64,000 nucleotides of DNA from Lophius americanus (GCA_037951165.1 JBBDHG010000015.1:9094501-9158500); one strand, 5' to 3'. Numbered from the stretch's first letter, positions 1 through 11,859 are shown. Numbers and translations: made by a program. The notes: generated by a model from the letters alone, not told the origin.

Positions 1-872
1 AAAGTAAATCTAGGCAACTTCGTGTGTTTTCTTGTTTTTAACGCAGCAGCACTGACACACGTTGAACGGCTGGAGGATGTGAACGCACCACGCTTGTTAA
101 GGAAAAGTTGCGTTCTATTTACTAATACGCGCAAGCGACTTACTAAAACGTTTATTTACTGTTTTTAAAAAAGATTACACCTATATCCCATCATCTTTGT
201 GTCCTTGACAGTGTGCCAGGTCCTGTCCTCATCTTCTATATGAGCTGCGTACCCCCTTAGAATCATATATACCATTTTCATGAAAACAATCTAAAGGAAT
301 ACCATGGGACAAAAGAGCCGACGTCTATCAGACGGCCGGAGGATCTGTACAATAAACATTCAGCCACAGATGGTTGTTGTCACTGTGCAGCCTATTTTAA
401 AAAAGTTTGTATGTAAATACTATTTTTTTCATGATGCTCAGCCGGCAGCTTAAATATTTGTTGGCATATCACAAGCATTAAAACACAAATGAGTGTCCAG
501 CTTCTTAATGGATGTGTGAACATTGTTCTCAGACTCTCAACAGGCAGCAAGCTCCATGTTGTAATTACTGACTTTCAACCATTAAGCGCTTATTTCATCA
601 TTAAGACTCATCTGCTGACCATCATCCTGTCGGCCACTGCCCTGTTTTTGACTTTGGATTATTTATGCACCATCCTGTGTAGTCTCTACAAAGACAAGTC
701 AAAAGATAACGGATGTTTCAAATCATGGCTTCCATCCCTTCCTCTGGGACTTCCAAAAATAGAACTTAAACAGTTTCTTTCTTTCTTTCCTTCCCTTTTC
801 AACTCGCATTTAACTCAAACTTCCTTTGTGGCTTAACAAAGACTATGGTAATGTCTTGACCATGTATCCATC
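1..872. other. lrch4 intron sequence, nothing recognised
   Basis: This is AT-rich sequence upstream of the first visible lrch4 exon. I find no leucine-rich-repeat coding exon and no clear repeat family. An open frame at 489-836 (+) has no family resemblance and no flanking splice logic. Confidence 0.5.
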
Positions 873-880
873 TTCTAAAT

Positions 881-1558
881 CACATATGTCGAACGTAAAG
901 CCCAGGGGGCACATACAGCCCACAGAACAATTATGTCCAGCTCGAGAGACAATATCCAATATATCTATAATAACTGTCCCGCTGGTAACCGCACAGACAC
1001 CTCAAATCCAAGAATGCACTGCGATAGCCGGCATGTCAACCAAGAGCTCCCTCCCTACCCATTCCTCTGTTGTCAGTTATCAGTGTTAATCCAGTCCCTC
1101 TAATAAACTTTAGGCTCATCCGAGAAAACCCCCCAATTAAAACATTAATTGATAAGCATATTACTAAGTTGCAATGTTGCCTTCACATCCTCCTGCCGAC
1201 CAACATGTGTCAGTGCTGTTGTTCAAAAACACAAGAAAGACATATAAATTGATTTACATTAAATGTGAAATGCACCTGAGTGTTTTCTTAGGTACAACTG
1301 CTCCTGACTGCAGGAACAGATATTAGGAGCAACAGTCTACTTGTACGGTTTTATGTGGCAGAAAAAATAAATCAGCCCAGCTGATAGAGAAGGAGAGGAG
1401 AAGTTATGCTGATGTATTTTTAATTTTGTCTGTAATTTGACTTTTCTCTATTCCCTTGGTTTTGTTCATAATTCTATAAAATGAGTAAATAAAATAAGAA
1501 CAATTTGTCATAATACCTCAAATTTTGACCTCTTATGTGATTGCATTTGACCCCACTG
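881..1558. mobile_element. Non-autonomous hAT transposon, copy 1 (in lrch4 intron)
   Basis: The ends are degenerate versions of the hAT terminus CAGGGGTGTCAAACTCAA: left CACATATGTCGAACGTAA, right ending TTTGACCCCACTG. Flanking 8-bp direct repeats TTCTAAAT (873-880) and TTCTGAAT (1559-1566) differ at one base, which fits a hAT target-site duplication. Internal stretches (for example GCAATAGCCGGCA-like and CTCCTTTGTTATTAGCC-like blocks) match the better-preserved copy at 42115-42997. No transposase is visible, so it was moved in trans. Confidence 0.8.
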
Positions 1559-1599
1559 TTCTGAATGCTCACACACTTAATTCTCACTGGATTGTCTGT

Positions 1600-2365
1600 C
1601 TTTGCCTCATCCACCCAGAGACGTGACCACTGGATATGCTTATTTCTAAGGCTATTATTGGTCTGATTCCATCTTATCTCCTGACCTACATCCCTTACAA
1701 AAGCGAGGGGAAGTTATTATCTTGCCTTCCAGGACTTATTTCTACTCTCTGACCCTGAAAAAACCAAAAGGTGATTTAAGTTCGCTGCTTCCTCTGCCAG
1801 ATACAATGAGCTGATCTCATGGTACGTTTGATTACAACTCAAACAAATGGATGTAGGAGCTTCGGGCTGTATATTTGGGTTCCCCCGGTGTATTAAAAAG
1901 GCTAAGATTTATTGAGGTATTAACATTTAGATTTTGATTTAACATTACAACAACATTGGATTTAAGTACTTCTGAAGTGCTTCAAGATAAGTTTTTTTTT
2001 TTTAAACACTCAGAAATGAACTTGCAGATTAACTCTCTAAATAAGGGGGCTGATATTCTTTCATATTCAACGTATTTTGCAGGTATGAAAGTGAAATTTG
2101 GTCTTAAATTGAATTCTAATGTTCTGAAAGGTCTTTTTAATTTGTTCTTGCAAAATTCCTGGTAGATGTTTTGAACCATTAAATCCCTGATGTCTATTAC
2201 TTGGGACGAATATTATATTTTTTGTAATTCTAATGGGAAATTATTATTTGCATGTCTGCTGCCCCGTTTATTCTTTATGGTGATTGGCTCGGCCAGGACG
2301 CTCTTGTAAAAGAGTTTTTTAATCTCAATTGGACTTTTTGCTTGTCAATAAAGGCTTAAATTTAA
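1600..2365 (+). mobile_element. LINE 3' end relic (L2/Rex1-like)
   Basis: The sequence reads like the end of a non-LTR reverse transcriptase: a broken IPSYLLTYIPY stretch near 1,670, a CTTCCTCTGCCAGATACAA block near 1,790, and a tail with CTGCCCCGTTTATTCTT, CTCGGCCAGGACGCTCTTGT and AATAAAGGCTTAAAT. That tail is common in fish LINE copies as I remember it. Stops interrupt every frame, so it is dead. Confidence 0.55.
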
Positions 2366-2738
2366 AAATATACTTTAAATGATTGTAAATAAGCCAGCCA
2401 TCATAGTAAAAGCTCTCTGTTAGTCACAAACAACAAACCCTTTTTTGAGATTCTGAGTGATTTTACAAAACCAAACAAATCCAAATTCAATATTCTACTG
2501 TTACAATGTAATTATAGTTTTTTGTTGTTTGTTTTTTGTTGTGTCTCTGATTCACATCTACTGCTTGCATCAAACATAAGCACACACACACACCACTGAA
2601 TTAATTTGTCTTCTTTAACCCTTAACTGTTATTGCTAATGTCTTCTTAACTGTTTTATGCCTTCAATGGTGTGTGTCACCAATATTAAATTATATAAACC
2701 TATAATTTTTATTGACATTCTAGTACGCTCCTTTTCAG

Positions 2739-2891
2739 GCCGAGCCTCCAGGTGGTGTTGGGCCCCCCTTCATCGTCCTCCCCTTCCCCCTTGTCGCCTT
2801 CAAGCCCCACATTGGAGGAGCGGAGGAGGCCCGGCACCCTTCTCATATGGCAGGAGAGGGAGCGTTTGCAGCAGCAGAGAGAAAAGACCAG
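2739..2891 (+). CDS. lrch4: lrch4 exon a: linker with LIWQERER motif
   Basis: Acceptor CTTTTCAG and donor GTAAGC flank 153 nt; the exon begins with the third base of a split codon and ends after two bases. It encodes a Ser/Pro-rich stretch, then LEERRRPGTLLIWQERER, the conserved LRCH4 motif, and a Gln-rich run. A second frame is also open across the whole exon but has no family resemblance. Confidence 0.88.
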
Positions 2892-5800
2892 GTAAGCTCT
2901 CTACTAGTGTAATTCTCCAGATAGTACTACAGTTAGAAGAAAGAATTTTATGGAATGTAAACAAACAGCAGATGACCTTAGACACAGGGATGTAGACAAA
3001 TACGTGACATTTATTTTTATTTCCTTCCACAACTAGTAGCTTGAATAGTGTGAATTGTTATCCAGTCGTCTGTCAGAAGCTACATCCTCCCCTCTTAGAC
3101 CTAATTATACACTCCATGTCAAAACTCTAATTTTGCAGTTTGCTGAGATCTTCCAGTAAAACAGGAAGTCATGCGACCACAACACCACAGACAGGAAGTA
3201 GCTCTGTGTAAGTATGGGCTGCTGAAGCGATAAAAAACACCGAATGTCTTCGTTAGACTCACTTTTCTCTGCAGAAGCTTGTTTCTAATTGAGGAAATGT
3301 TGTTTTTCCTCTGTGGTGAACAAACATTGGTATCTGTCTCCGCCTAGTGGCATTTCTCCAGAGATCTCCCCCTCAGGCCTCCGGCAGCGTTGTGCTGTGA
3401 GTCCTTTCTCTTTTCCTTCACTCAACAGAGTTCAGAGGTGAGCAGATGGATTCTAATGGTCAATATATTACTTATTTTTTTCAGAGTGCTGACCTGATTA
3501 ACTCAACATCTCCTGCAACACTTTTGCATCGCTCCAACAGTAGAACAGGTAAGAGATTTTATTAATCCTCAAGGCAAATTAAATGTAAAAGCACCATAAA
3601 ACAATGACCTGTAAACAAGTTAACAATAGGCAAAATAAATCCGGAAATTAAATATAATTGAAAAAATAATATATAATGATAGTGGAGTTCTTGGAGAGTC
3701 TTGTGCTATTCCAGCTCGAGTCGGTTTTCAGACATATCCTCTTCCAAGCTGATTTCTAACATCACCAGTATCTTTAAACTTCTTAATTATTGATATAAAT
3801 GTTGAAACTTACATTTTGAACTGTTGAGAGATTTTCATTTATCCATTGCCAGATTGTTCACATCAGAGTTTCTACTCAAACAAGTGAACCTAATAATATG
3901 AAATAGGATCGTAAATTTATCTCCGCTCCCTTTTAATCACAGGATTTCCTCGTGGAAATGGTTTATTTGATGACTAAAATGTTTCTTTTAATTATGTTAT
4001 TTGAGTTGAAGGTTAGATTTTGTGAATAATTTGAGTTAAAGATCAAGGGGATAGATAATGAAGACATTTTTGCACCTCCTTCAACTCTTTTCTTTGAAAA
4101 GGTGCCAACAATCTTAGAGGGAACTGTATACAGGAGTATTTCAAAATCCTCCTGTGAAGTCAAAATCCCCTTTTTGGAACATGTTGGGTCCGTTCTATAC
4201 AGCCTTCTATCCAGCTATGCCAAATTAAGTGTCTACCTGGTCCTTTCCCACAAACACTATGTGGAATAACATGTACGTTGTGGTATTTATATCAAATTTG
4301 ATGCAGTAGTAGTTATATTTTATAACAGTTACAATGTTACTGACACTGAAAATAATTATTTTAGGTCTAACTTTGGTGTTTGCCACAGGTTGAGAATTGA
4401 CTTGTGGTGGTGGTGGTTTGCGCAGCACAGCGTGTGACGGATGACTTCACTCATAAACCAGTCAAACAAAAGTCTACCACTTCCTCCATTTCCTGCAAAT
4501 GAATAACCATCATCAAAAAATGGATTATCTGCCAAAGTGAACGCTAACGTTCAGGGATAACAGATCCTCTGGCTATGCAAGACTAGTGTAGTATTATGAA
4601 AGAAAAATTGCACGTATTCCCTGAAAGCAAATGAAATCCGGCTTTTATTTACTTTAATTTACCTGTGTTTGCCATCCAAGTAGAGCCTATGTATGGGAAA
4701 TACAGAACTCCCATAGATCCCATATATATAGATACCAAGCTAATGCAAATATACCTGTGAGTTATGGAGCTATTTAAAGTTTATTTTGGGTATGTAATTC
4801 AGGTCAATCTTAATTTAAAATAACCATTGGTTTGGGGAGGTTACAGATACTTACTAAATCTGAGGCCCTGTTTTAACTACAGAAGATAAGCCTCAGATAT
4901 TTTTTATATTACCTCACTGAACAGGGTCTGTAGTTTTACCCTCGTCTGTCTGTACATATTGGGTAATAGCCTCCCTGCATCTCCTAAACAATGCTTGAAC
5001 GTTTGCTTTAGTGTGAAATTCATTCACTTTTTAAACGGCACAGGATCCACTCGGCTCCACTGGCTCTTAATTGAGGTTTCAGGCATGTTTTGTACACACC
5101 TTACCCTTACTCACCCTTAGTTCTTGCGAACCATGTATGTGCCTATGTTTGACCCTAATTTTTGTTTCAGATGTTCCGTCCTCCCCAAAGACGTCCCCTC
5201 CACCGGGCCAGGCCCACAAACCCAACAGCTTCCTGTTCCGCAGCACCGCCCGTAGCGCCAGGCCCACAGGTATGCACACACACTCTCTGTCCCTAAACTT
5301 TGATTCAGCGTCTTCGAATATCTCCCAACCGCATTTTTGGTCTTTCTGTTAGGAACAAGTTTTAGCATTGGAGAGTCTGGCAGGAGCGAGTCACGCATGA
5401 CTCTATGTTCTCCAAAAGAAGAGAGACCCGACATTTTGAAGCTGCGAAAGGTAAACCACATCATGACATGCTAAGGGGGGTCAGTTCATTTCCATGACAG
5501 AGTCACCTATTCTTTATCAGGTGTTCCTCAGGTCATTGATTATGTAAAATTCTTACATCTTCATGGTTTATAGATGTAACATAAGGCTCTCTCCTCCAGA
5601 CTCTGGAGTCTCGACTGAACGTCACGCTACATGAGGATCTGGGGCAGGCTTTATCCAACGGTGCCGTCCTCTGCCAGCTGGTCAATCAGATTCAACCTCG
5701 CTCAGTGTCAATCATCCACATCCCCTCCCCAGCAGTGGTGAGTGTCAAACACATTATCAAAGATCAGGCAGTTTCTTCTGGTGAGAATGATAAATGCTGT

Positions 5801-7603
5801 TATCCCTTGTTGTTTTGGATGATGTCATTTCAACTCTTTTTAATCTCTGCAGTACTAAGCAATGTAGTGTAGAACCTTCTGGTTGATGGAAAGTCAAATT
5901 TATGGAGTTTAGGGCGTAGCTTCTTTAACTCAGTCTGAGGTTTGTTCATACTCCATCTAAGTATAAGAATAGAGACATCAGTTTCGAATGCTGTACCCAT
6001 CGTGCCTTAATACTTCAAACGTCCTTTTTGTTGACATCTATACATCCACAAGATCGCAAGGAACAGTCTGAAGTTCTGACAAGACAAAATGGCAACAGTA
6101 GTCGATGTTTTGATGATGTCCCATAATATACAAAAGCTGCAGAAAGTGTGAATTTTTTTCCCCTCTTTGATGTTTCCAAAGACATTTTTCTCTCCTTGAA
6201 TTATAGCTGTCCCCCTTATTTTCCCCTGGTACTGTTTTATTTCGCTCTCCGATGACACTCCGATGAGCATCTTAAGAAATAAGTTAGAATTTTTAAGATG
6301 AACTGTGTAAAATGTTGCGCCATCTAGAGATGACGTTCCAAATTGCCACCTATATTAAACCTCCCTATCCAAAAATCTGTGGTGATCGTCAAGTGTCAAA
6401 ATGATGTAAGAATAAAGGTCAAAGCTTCCATGTAAGGTAACAAAGTACTATCATTATTTGTTCTGTATTATGATAGCCTTGATAGTTGTGCTGTAAATCT
6501 CATAGTCAACTTTGCCCCGGAACCTTTAAAAGCCAACACAGATCTGGCTGCAGTGCACCAATGTGGAAGAAATATAGCTGGCCTTGATCCAACATCTTAT
6601 TCATCATCTTCGTGGCAATGCATTTCTTCATCATCTTTCTGCCACTTTAACCTAAATTTAAGTTAAGCCCTCTGCAGAGCCAGTGATCAGTTTGTCTGTT
6701 CTAGGCTACTTTACAGTCATAGTAATGCAGCAGGTGGCCGACTTCAACTTTAAAGCTAAAAGGAACCGTTAACTTAAAATAAGTTTGTTTTTTCTCATCC
6801 ACAAGCTGATGGAATATCAGAAGAAGATTGTTAGTTCAGCAAAACAGATCCCATATATTCTCTGAAACACCGGGAAGATAAAATGACTCCTTCCTGCTCC
6901 ATCCATATAATCCAGGAGGAAGATGTTTACACCATTTTATGCTGAAATAATAAAATTGTGAGCAATGCACCCTGTTCATGCAGCAATATTTCATTAGTCA
7001 AAACTTTTTTATTTACTTTATATTTCAGCCAAAATTGAGTTCAGCAAAGAGTCGACTCAATGTGGAAAACTTCATTGCTGCTTGTCGCAAGCTGGGAATC
7101 CCTGAGGTAACTTCGCATTAGGATCCTCTGTCCTGACACACACTTCATGCAGCCACATCTAATACTGAAATGGAAGTTTCCTTGTGCTTTCAGCCCAGTT
7201 GTGTTGCTCCATTATTCCTATTAGGGTCAGACTGACTAATGACTCCTCCTGTCCTCACACCAATCACATCCAGTCAGATCTGACCCTAATTCGCTTCGAG
7301 GAATCCTCTCTGTCGTCTCTCGTCTATAACACCTTTTTCTCACTTTTGTTTGTGTGTCCTGTGCAGACCGATGTTTGTGCGTTCTCTGATGTGCTTTTCT
7401 GTAAGCTGCCTACTGTGCTGCGCTGTGTAACGGCCCTGATGGCTTTGGAGGGTGGGGAGACGACGGAGGACCAGTCACCCTTCCAATCATCGCCGCCCTC
7501 CTCATCATCCTCCTCCTCTTCGCTGCTGTCTACAGATTTCCTGCTCTTCTACTGCGCAGCCATGGCTCTGCTGTACGTCCTCTACGTCTACCTGGTCACC
7601 TAA
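2739..7603 (+). CDS. lrch4: lrch4 (3' part): leucine-rich repeat and calponin-homology protein 4
   Basis: Nine exons (2739-2891, 3139-3207, 3348-3396, 3485-3548, 5171-5269, 5353-5450, 5600-5737, 7029-7106, 7367-7603) join with consistent phases to 327 codons plus TAA. The first base completes a codon from an exon outside the window. Order in this part: a Ser/Pro linker with LIWQERERLQQQ (LRCH4 family: LWQERER), the KPNSFLFRS motif, a calponin-homology domain (about residues 170-268), a Ser-rich spacer and a final hydrophobic segment (about 307-327) that ends the protein. A C-terminal membrane anchor is what separates LRCH4 from most LRCH paralogues. LRCH proteins are known as membrane or cortex-linked scaffolds that act with DOCK-type GEFs; LRCH4 has been linked to Toll-like receptor signalling in mammals. 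The N-terminal leucine-rich repeats must lie upstream. LRCH3 is the alternative, but the LWQERER-type motif and the anchor fit LRCH4 better. Confidence 0.9.
3139..3207 (+). CDS. lrch4: lrch4 exon b: Ser/Thr-rich linker
   Basis: 69 nt between TTTTGCAG and GTAAGT. It is read in the frame set by exon a (AG|T, Ser) and ends after two bases. It encodes a Ser/Thr-rich linker (SLLRSSSKTGSHATTTPQTG) with no recognised domain. Support comes from splice sites and phase only. Confidence 0.78.
3348..3396 (+). CDS. lrch4: lrch4 exon c: small linker exon
   Basis: 49 nt between an acceptor ending CGCCTAG and the donor GTGAGT. It encodes GISPEISPSGLRQRCA in the frame that joins exons b and d. It is very short, so it could be alternatively spliced; skipping it would shift the frame, because 49 is not a multiple of three. 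Confidence 0.7.
3485..3548 (+). CDS. lrch4: lrch4 exon d: linker
   Basis: 64 nt between TTTTTTTCAG and GTAAGAG. It encodes SADLINSTSPATLLHRSNSR and ends one base into an Asp codon completed by the exon at 5171. Only one of its frames stays open and joins both neighbours. Confidence 0.78.
5171..5269 (+). CDS. lrch4: lrch4 exon e: KPNSFLFRS motif
   Basis: 99 nt between TTTGTTTCAG and GTATGC. It encodes a proline-rich stretch and then KPNSFLFRSTARSARP. The KPNSFLFRS / RPNSFLFRS motif just before the calponin-homology domain is a family hallmark. Confidence 0.9.
5353..5450 (+). CDS. lrch4: lrch4 exon f: lead-in to CH domain
   Basis: 98 nt between CTGTTAG and GTAAAC. It completes a Gly codon, then encodes a Ser-rich stretch and EERPDILKLRK, the start of the calponin-homology domain. 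Confidence 0.88.
5600..5737 (+). CDS. lrch4: lrch4 exon g: calponin-homology domain, first half
   Basis: 138 nt (46 codons, phase 0 at both ends) between CTCCTCCAG and GTGAGT. It contains TLESRLNVTLHEDLGQALSN, GAVLCQLVNQIQPRSV and HIPSPAV. The LCQL...N and IHIPSPAV blocks are the standard core of LRCH calponin-homology domains. Confidence 0.93.
7029..7106 (+). CDS. lrch4: lrch4 exon h: calponin-homology domain, middle
   Basis: 78 nt (26 codons) between TATATTTCAG and GTAACT. It encodes PKLSSAKSRLNVENFIAACR and then KLGIPE, continuing the CH fold (family: NVESFLEACRKMGVPE). Confidence 0.93.
7367..7603 (+). CDS. lrch4: lrch4 exon i: CH end, Ser-rich spacer, C-terminal membrane anchor, stop
   Basis: Acceptor GTGCAG at 7361-7366; 79 codons including TAA at 7601-7603. 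It begins TDVCAFSDVLFCKLPTVLRC (end of the CH fold), continues through an acidic then Ser-rich spacer coded by TCA/TCC repeats, and ends in a hydrophobic run (FLLFYCAAMALLYVLYVYLV) with a single Thr after it. Such a terminus suggests a tail-anchored or single-pass protein with almost no residues beyond the membrane. Confidence 0.92.
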   Translation, partial: TDVCAFSDVLFCKLPTVLRCVTALMALEGGETTEDQSPFQSSPPSSSSSSSSLLSTDFLLFYCAAMALLYVLYVYLVT

Positions 7604-7845
7604 AGCTGCATCACGTCTACCACGTTCTCCTTTAAAAGCACACACTACAGCACAATGAGGTTCTTCATGTAGAGGAATATGAAGCTGTCCACTGACGGAC
7701 TGTGTGAGAGCAGAAGAAACGCCTTGGTGGTTTCTCATGCAGAGACGTGTCATCAGCTTGTTTTTTTCTGATTGTATGATGCACCTCGCATCTCGCTTTT
7801 CTACCTGTTTTTTTAAACGTGAATAAAGCTACGGGAAGCTCCCCG
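7604..7845 (+). promoter_or_regulatory. lrch4: lrch4 3' UTR with poly(A) signal AATAAA
   Basis: An AATAAA hexamer sits at 7822-7827, about 220 nt after the stop codon, and is followed by the GC-rich then TG-containing sequence expected near a cleavage site. The end at about 7845 is inferred. A second AATAAA lies at 8084-8089 and could serve as a distal site. Confidence 0.65.
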
Positions 7846-7899
7846 GGCTGTTCTGCCTCACATGTTCTCTGTGTGATCGGGGCCTTAGCTTAGCTTAGA

Positions 7900-8317
7900 C
7901 TAGCTTAGACTTCACTCTGTCACGCACAGCCTGATTGGAAAAGACGGAAGATGCTTTTTTTAAACTGTCTGAGGCAGAGCTGCTACACAGGAAGAGTCCA
8001 AACTAGATGGGTTCTGTTGAGATTTACATTATTTTGTTCATGCACAGTTTCACATCAGGGCCCCATTATTCCTTGCAAATAGTGAATAAATTCTTCTAGA
8101 ATCTAGAATTTGGTCAAATGAAAGGTGTGACACTTGAGGTGGAGTCCAGCAGTCGTCGCAGGAACCTTCTCTGGTGTCTGTCAAACTCTTCAGAATCTGC
8201 TGCTCGCATTCCGTCTCCAGTAGAATGGCATTAGTTTTTTCAGGACAGTGAAACTATTTTATCTGTCAGGCTGTTGAAGGTGCAGTCGGAGATGTTTCTG
8301 CATAGTCTTGCAGTTCT
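7900..8317. other. Intergenic sequence after lrch4
   Basis: This stretch has no coding potential I can support. It holds a short GCTTAGCTTAGACTAGCTTAGACT duplication near 7,885-7,910 and a possible distal AATAAA at 8,084. Confidence 0.4.
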
Positions 8318-8570
8318 ATAAGATCAGCCATAACATTAAAACCACCTGCCTTACGTTTTTTTTTTTTATGAATCAGCATTTACTCTTAAAGTAATTTGTG
8401 CTACAGCAGCTCTTCCATGGGATCAGAGGACACAGGTACCCGGGACACTGTTCCCATTTCACTATTTGTCCTTCCTTTGACCACTTGGGTAAGTACTAAT
8501 CATCAGAGACCAGGGACACTCAACAGGGGAAAAAGTTCCAGACAGCTGATCTCTTCGCAGACTCCTTAGT
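8318..8570 (-). mobile_element. Tc1-like family A relic, copy 1
   Basis: It begins with the terminal block ATCAGCCATAACATTAAAACC and, after a deletion, continues with a decayed transposase segment (TTCACTATTTGTCCTTCCTTTG, TTGGGTAAGTACTAA). Other copies lie at 18.4, 26.1-26.6, 39.36 and 40.9-41.5 kb. The transposase strand is minus. Confidence 0.6.
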
Positions 8571-9654
8571 CCTATATTTGTCTCCATTTTAGTTGCCATC
8601 TGCCTCTTCATATGACTGCCTTTGACACCATGGTCCTAACAACATGCTGTGGTGTGTGTGTATCTTTGGGATTAGGGAAAGTGAAATATTTAGTTTCCGT
8701 CATCCCGCCGTTAATGTGCCTACTGGAGAGAAACAAAGACAACATCTCTAACAAGAGTGGATGTAGGTCAGGTCAGTAGATAGAATCTTTAGTTCGGCTT
8801 GCCAACATTATCTTTAGTGCAGCTCTTCCTCTGATTGTTGTAGGCGACCGCCGGATTGGAGCAGACTGAACTGTGAAAGCGATTTTTTGTTTTGTTTGAT
8901 GCAGACGGACATTCGTGTTGAAGTTATCTGTGACAGTGAGACAGATGATGCAGCGCCTCCCGCTGAATATAGATTGCGCACATTGTTGTCTATGATCTGT
9001 GTGAGCAGCAGGGGGCATCCTAGCTGCATCAATTCCCCCCAAACTGATGGTACGAACCCCTCCAACAGATTGTCCATGTCAGCAGTCCTTTGAACCGTCT
9101 GACTTTATGTTTGTGTAAATGTAAACAGGTTATTAAATTATTTTTATTTATAATAGATTTGTTTTGTGAGGTGAAGCAGCTCCTCTCGGCTCATAAGGTC
9201 AATGCGCACACTTTAAATCACAGGCAGATAAATTAAATGTAATCAATATTCAGTTGTTCAGAGTTGGAATAACATTGATTGAATGGAGCCTCTGCTGTTT
9301 GTACCAGATCTGCCTCTTTGGCTTCCTGCTCACATAAGTTTGATGAAAGCTGAAGCTCTAGAAACACATCATCAAAAATATTCAAATAATATCTAAATGT
9401 CAACCCAAATCCTAATTAATGAGCCAATAGGGACTGATTTAAAGTGTTGTTACATTTCATTGCATTTTCTCTCCGCTTCTCTCTCTGAAGCTCCAGTTCA
9501 ATATTAAATAAACAGTTAATTGATAAAACACACGATCATCATTATTAGATAAATTATTAAAACTACACATTATATTGAAATGTTTTTGGTTATCAGAATA
9601 GTTTGGATTTGACTATCATATCTACTAACCTTATTTGATAGAGCGCAAACAATA

Positions 9655-10330
9655 TATTAATAGCTAACATTAGCTCAAAGTCTTAAAATATGTAGATTGC
9701 TGATGCTGGCTGATGGTAGCATAAAGCTTTTCAGCAACCTGTTGATAGTGGATAAATTAGCTCGGAGACTTTTAACATCATGTTTGTAGCTGACATTAGC
9801 TCATAGCATTTGACTATGTTATAGCTAATATTAGCTAACCGTAACTCAAAGCTTTTGAGCAACCTGTTTATAGCTGATAATAGCCAATGTTAGCTCAGAG
9901 TTTTGAAAAGTGTCCATAGCTGAATTTAGCTAATGTTAACTTTGCAACTATACATCATGTGTATAGCTTACAACAGCTATCCATTGCTACAACCTGTTGA
10001 TAGCCGACATCATGTTAGCTCTGAGCATTTAAACATATTGATAGCTGATTATAGCAAATGTTAGCTAATGTTAACTCCGAGACTGCATTCCAAATTGAGG
10101 AAACAATCTGTAAACTTATTTTTCATCAGCCTTAATTCAGGACAATATCCATCATTAATGCTAGCTTGTTTTGGACTACAGTGTAGCCGTGGTAGTTAGC
10201 TATCGAATATTTTCCATACAAGCTATAAAAGCTCAGTTAGCTGGCTAATTCGTAAGCTCATATAGACCTTTTTTAGCTTCATAAAAGCATCTAGAGGCTA
10301 GCTGGTCAAACTACTTAAGCATCAATGTCG
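9655..10330. repeat. Degenerate TTAGCTCAGAGCTTTT / GATAGCTGATATTAGC array
   Basis: Loosely repeated blocks of about 45-60 bp contain TAGCTAATGTTAGCTC, CTGTTGATAGCTGA and similar words. They are too diverged for an exact unit. A related array of the same vocabulary occurs at 13,020-13,225, and another at 56,045-56,530. Confidence 0.6.
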
Positions 10331-11478
10331 CTGTAGCGAACAAATGCTGACTGGCTTAATGTGGCAGCAGTTGATGAGCTAGAGGGGAAGACGGCGACAT
10401 CATATACAACAGTACTAGAAATCAAAGTGGATTTATGTCAAATACTTAAAAACACAAATTTTAACTTTTCATTTAAGCAATGTAAAAAAAAAAAAGAAGT
10501 AACTGTTAACAAAAACATTTCAATGTAATATGTAAAGCATACTTTATTAATTCATGTATATATTTGACTCAATGTTTTCAGGATTATTTATTTCATGATG
10601 TCTTTATTTATATAAGAATTAATTATTTGGGATCCCGTCCTGTTGACATTTAGCTCTACAATTTCAAATTAATTTCATAGATGTTTTTCTGTGTATTGTT
10701 CACATCTCTGCTGTTGAGGGGTCAGAATGTATGGTGAAAACCTGGCTCAAGTTTTTATTAGTCTGCTGTTAAAGATGGTGTTTATAAAGTTTTCACTTCA
10801 AATGTTTATTTTATAAAGGAAACTGGATAAATGACAGACAGTAATTCAATCACTGGTTCAGACAAGCTATAGTCTCGGATACATTAGGCCTGAAATACTG
10901 TTGTTTTATATTTATATTCATGTTTTTGAGTTTATATAAATCTTTACGTAACGTTTCTTTTTCCTCTTGAAGAAATCATTAAAAGTTAACTTTGACAATT
11001 TGTCGTTTGTCCGCTTGTCAAGCTTCTGCAGATGTTTGGATGTGATCAGGGTGTCTGCAGCCGCTCCAACGCAGTTATTCTCTCAATAAATTAAGATTAG
11101 TCCTTAACCAAATTTTAAATAATCATGTTCTATAGTTTTCTTTTCAACAAATCTCATGTGAAGAACTTGAAGGAATTCAATCTCAAACCAGAATGGTACT
11201 CTTGTTTACAAGCATTAAACCTCTCTGTTTACTCTGCCAGAGCGAAGCCCCAACACTCCCGGAGGTTAAGTGAGCATTATTTCAGTGGATTTGTATAGCT
11301 TCTCTGGATCTAGATCGACTTTTCTTACTGAATCAGCGAGCCTGTAGGTACTTCAATGATTGATGTTGCCACGATAGCATCAAATTAAACATAATGATGA
11401 CCCTCTAAGTGCATTTTAAAGATACAGACCTCCATTAAAAGGGATATATCGGGTGCAAGCTGTAAAGCAGCACATTTA
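10331..11478. other. AT-rich intergenic sequence
   Basis: I see no gene, RNA or recognisable transposon here. All frames are short. Confidence 0.4.
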
Positions 11479-11503
11479 ATAATAATAATAATAATAATAA
11501 TAC
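11479..11503. repeat. (AAT)n microsatellite
   Basis: About eight uninterrupted AAT/TAA triplets; a shorter run lies at about 12,059-12,076. Confidence 0.8.
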
Positions 11504-11859
11504 ATTTAATTTAACAACAGATTCTTCCACATTTAGCTTCAAACTATGTTGTTAAAGCACTGTATAATTTCTAATGTAACTTTTTTTTAAATCTTATTTA
11601 CTAAAAATGTATGACCTTTACTTACTTTTGTTTAGATTTTTTATATCAAACATTGGTAAATCTTTTGGGTTCCAAATGTCAAGTAGCAAAAGTTGGTCGA
11701 AAATAACATTTTTGCCATAGCTGGATCCAAAAACATTTTAAAAAGTTGTCAAATTTCTGATGTCACTGTTTTTGGAATCACATTTACAGGAATATTTATG
11801 AGCTCATATCTACTTTCTAGGATTAATATTTTATATAAAATGTCCAAACATTCAAATTA

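Noticed and set aside
7184..7366. Upstream extension of the frame leading into the last lrch4 exon
   Set aside because: The frame runs through intron by chance. The acceptor GTGCAG and the phase with exon h set the exon start at 7367.
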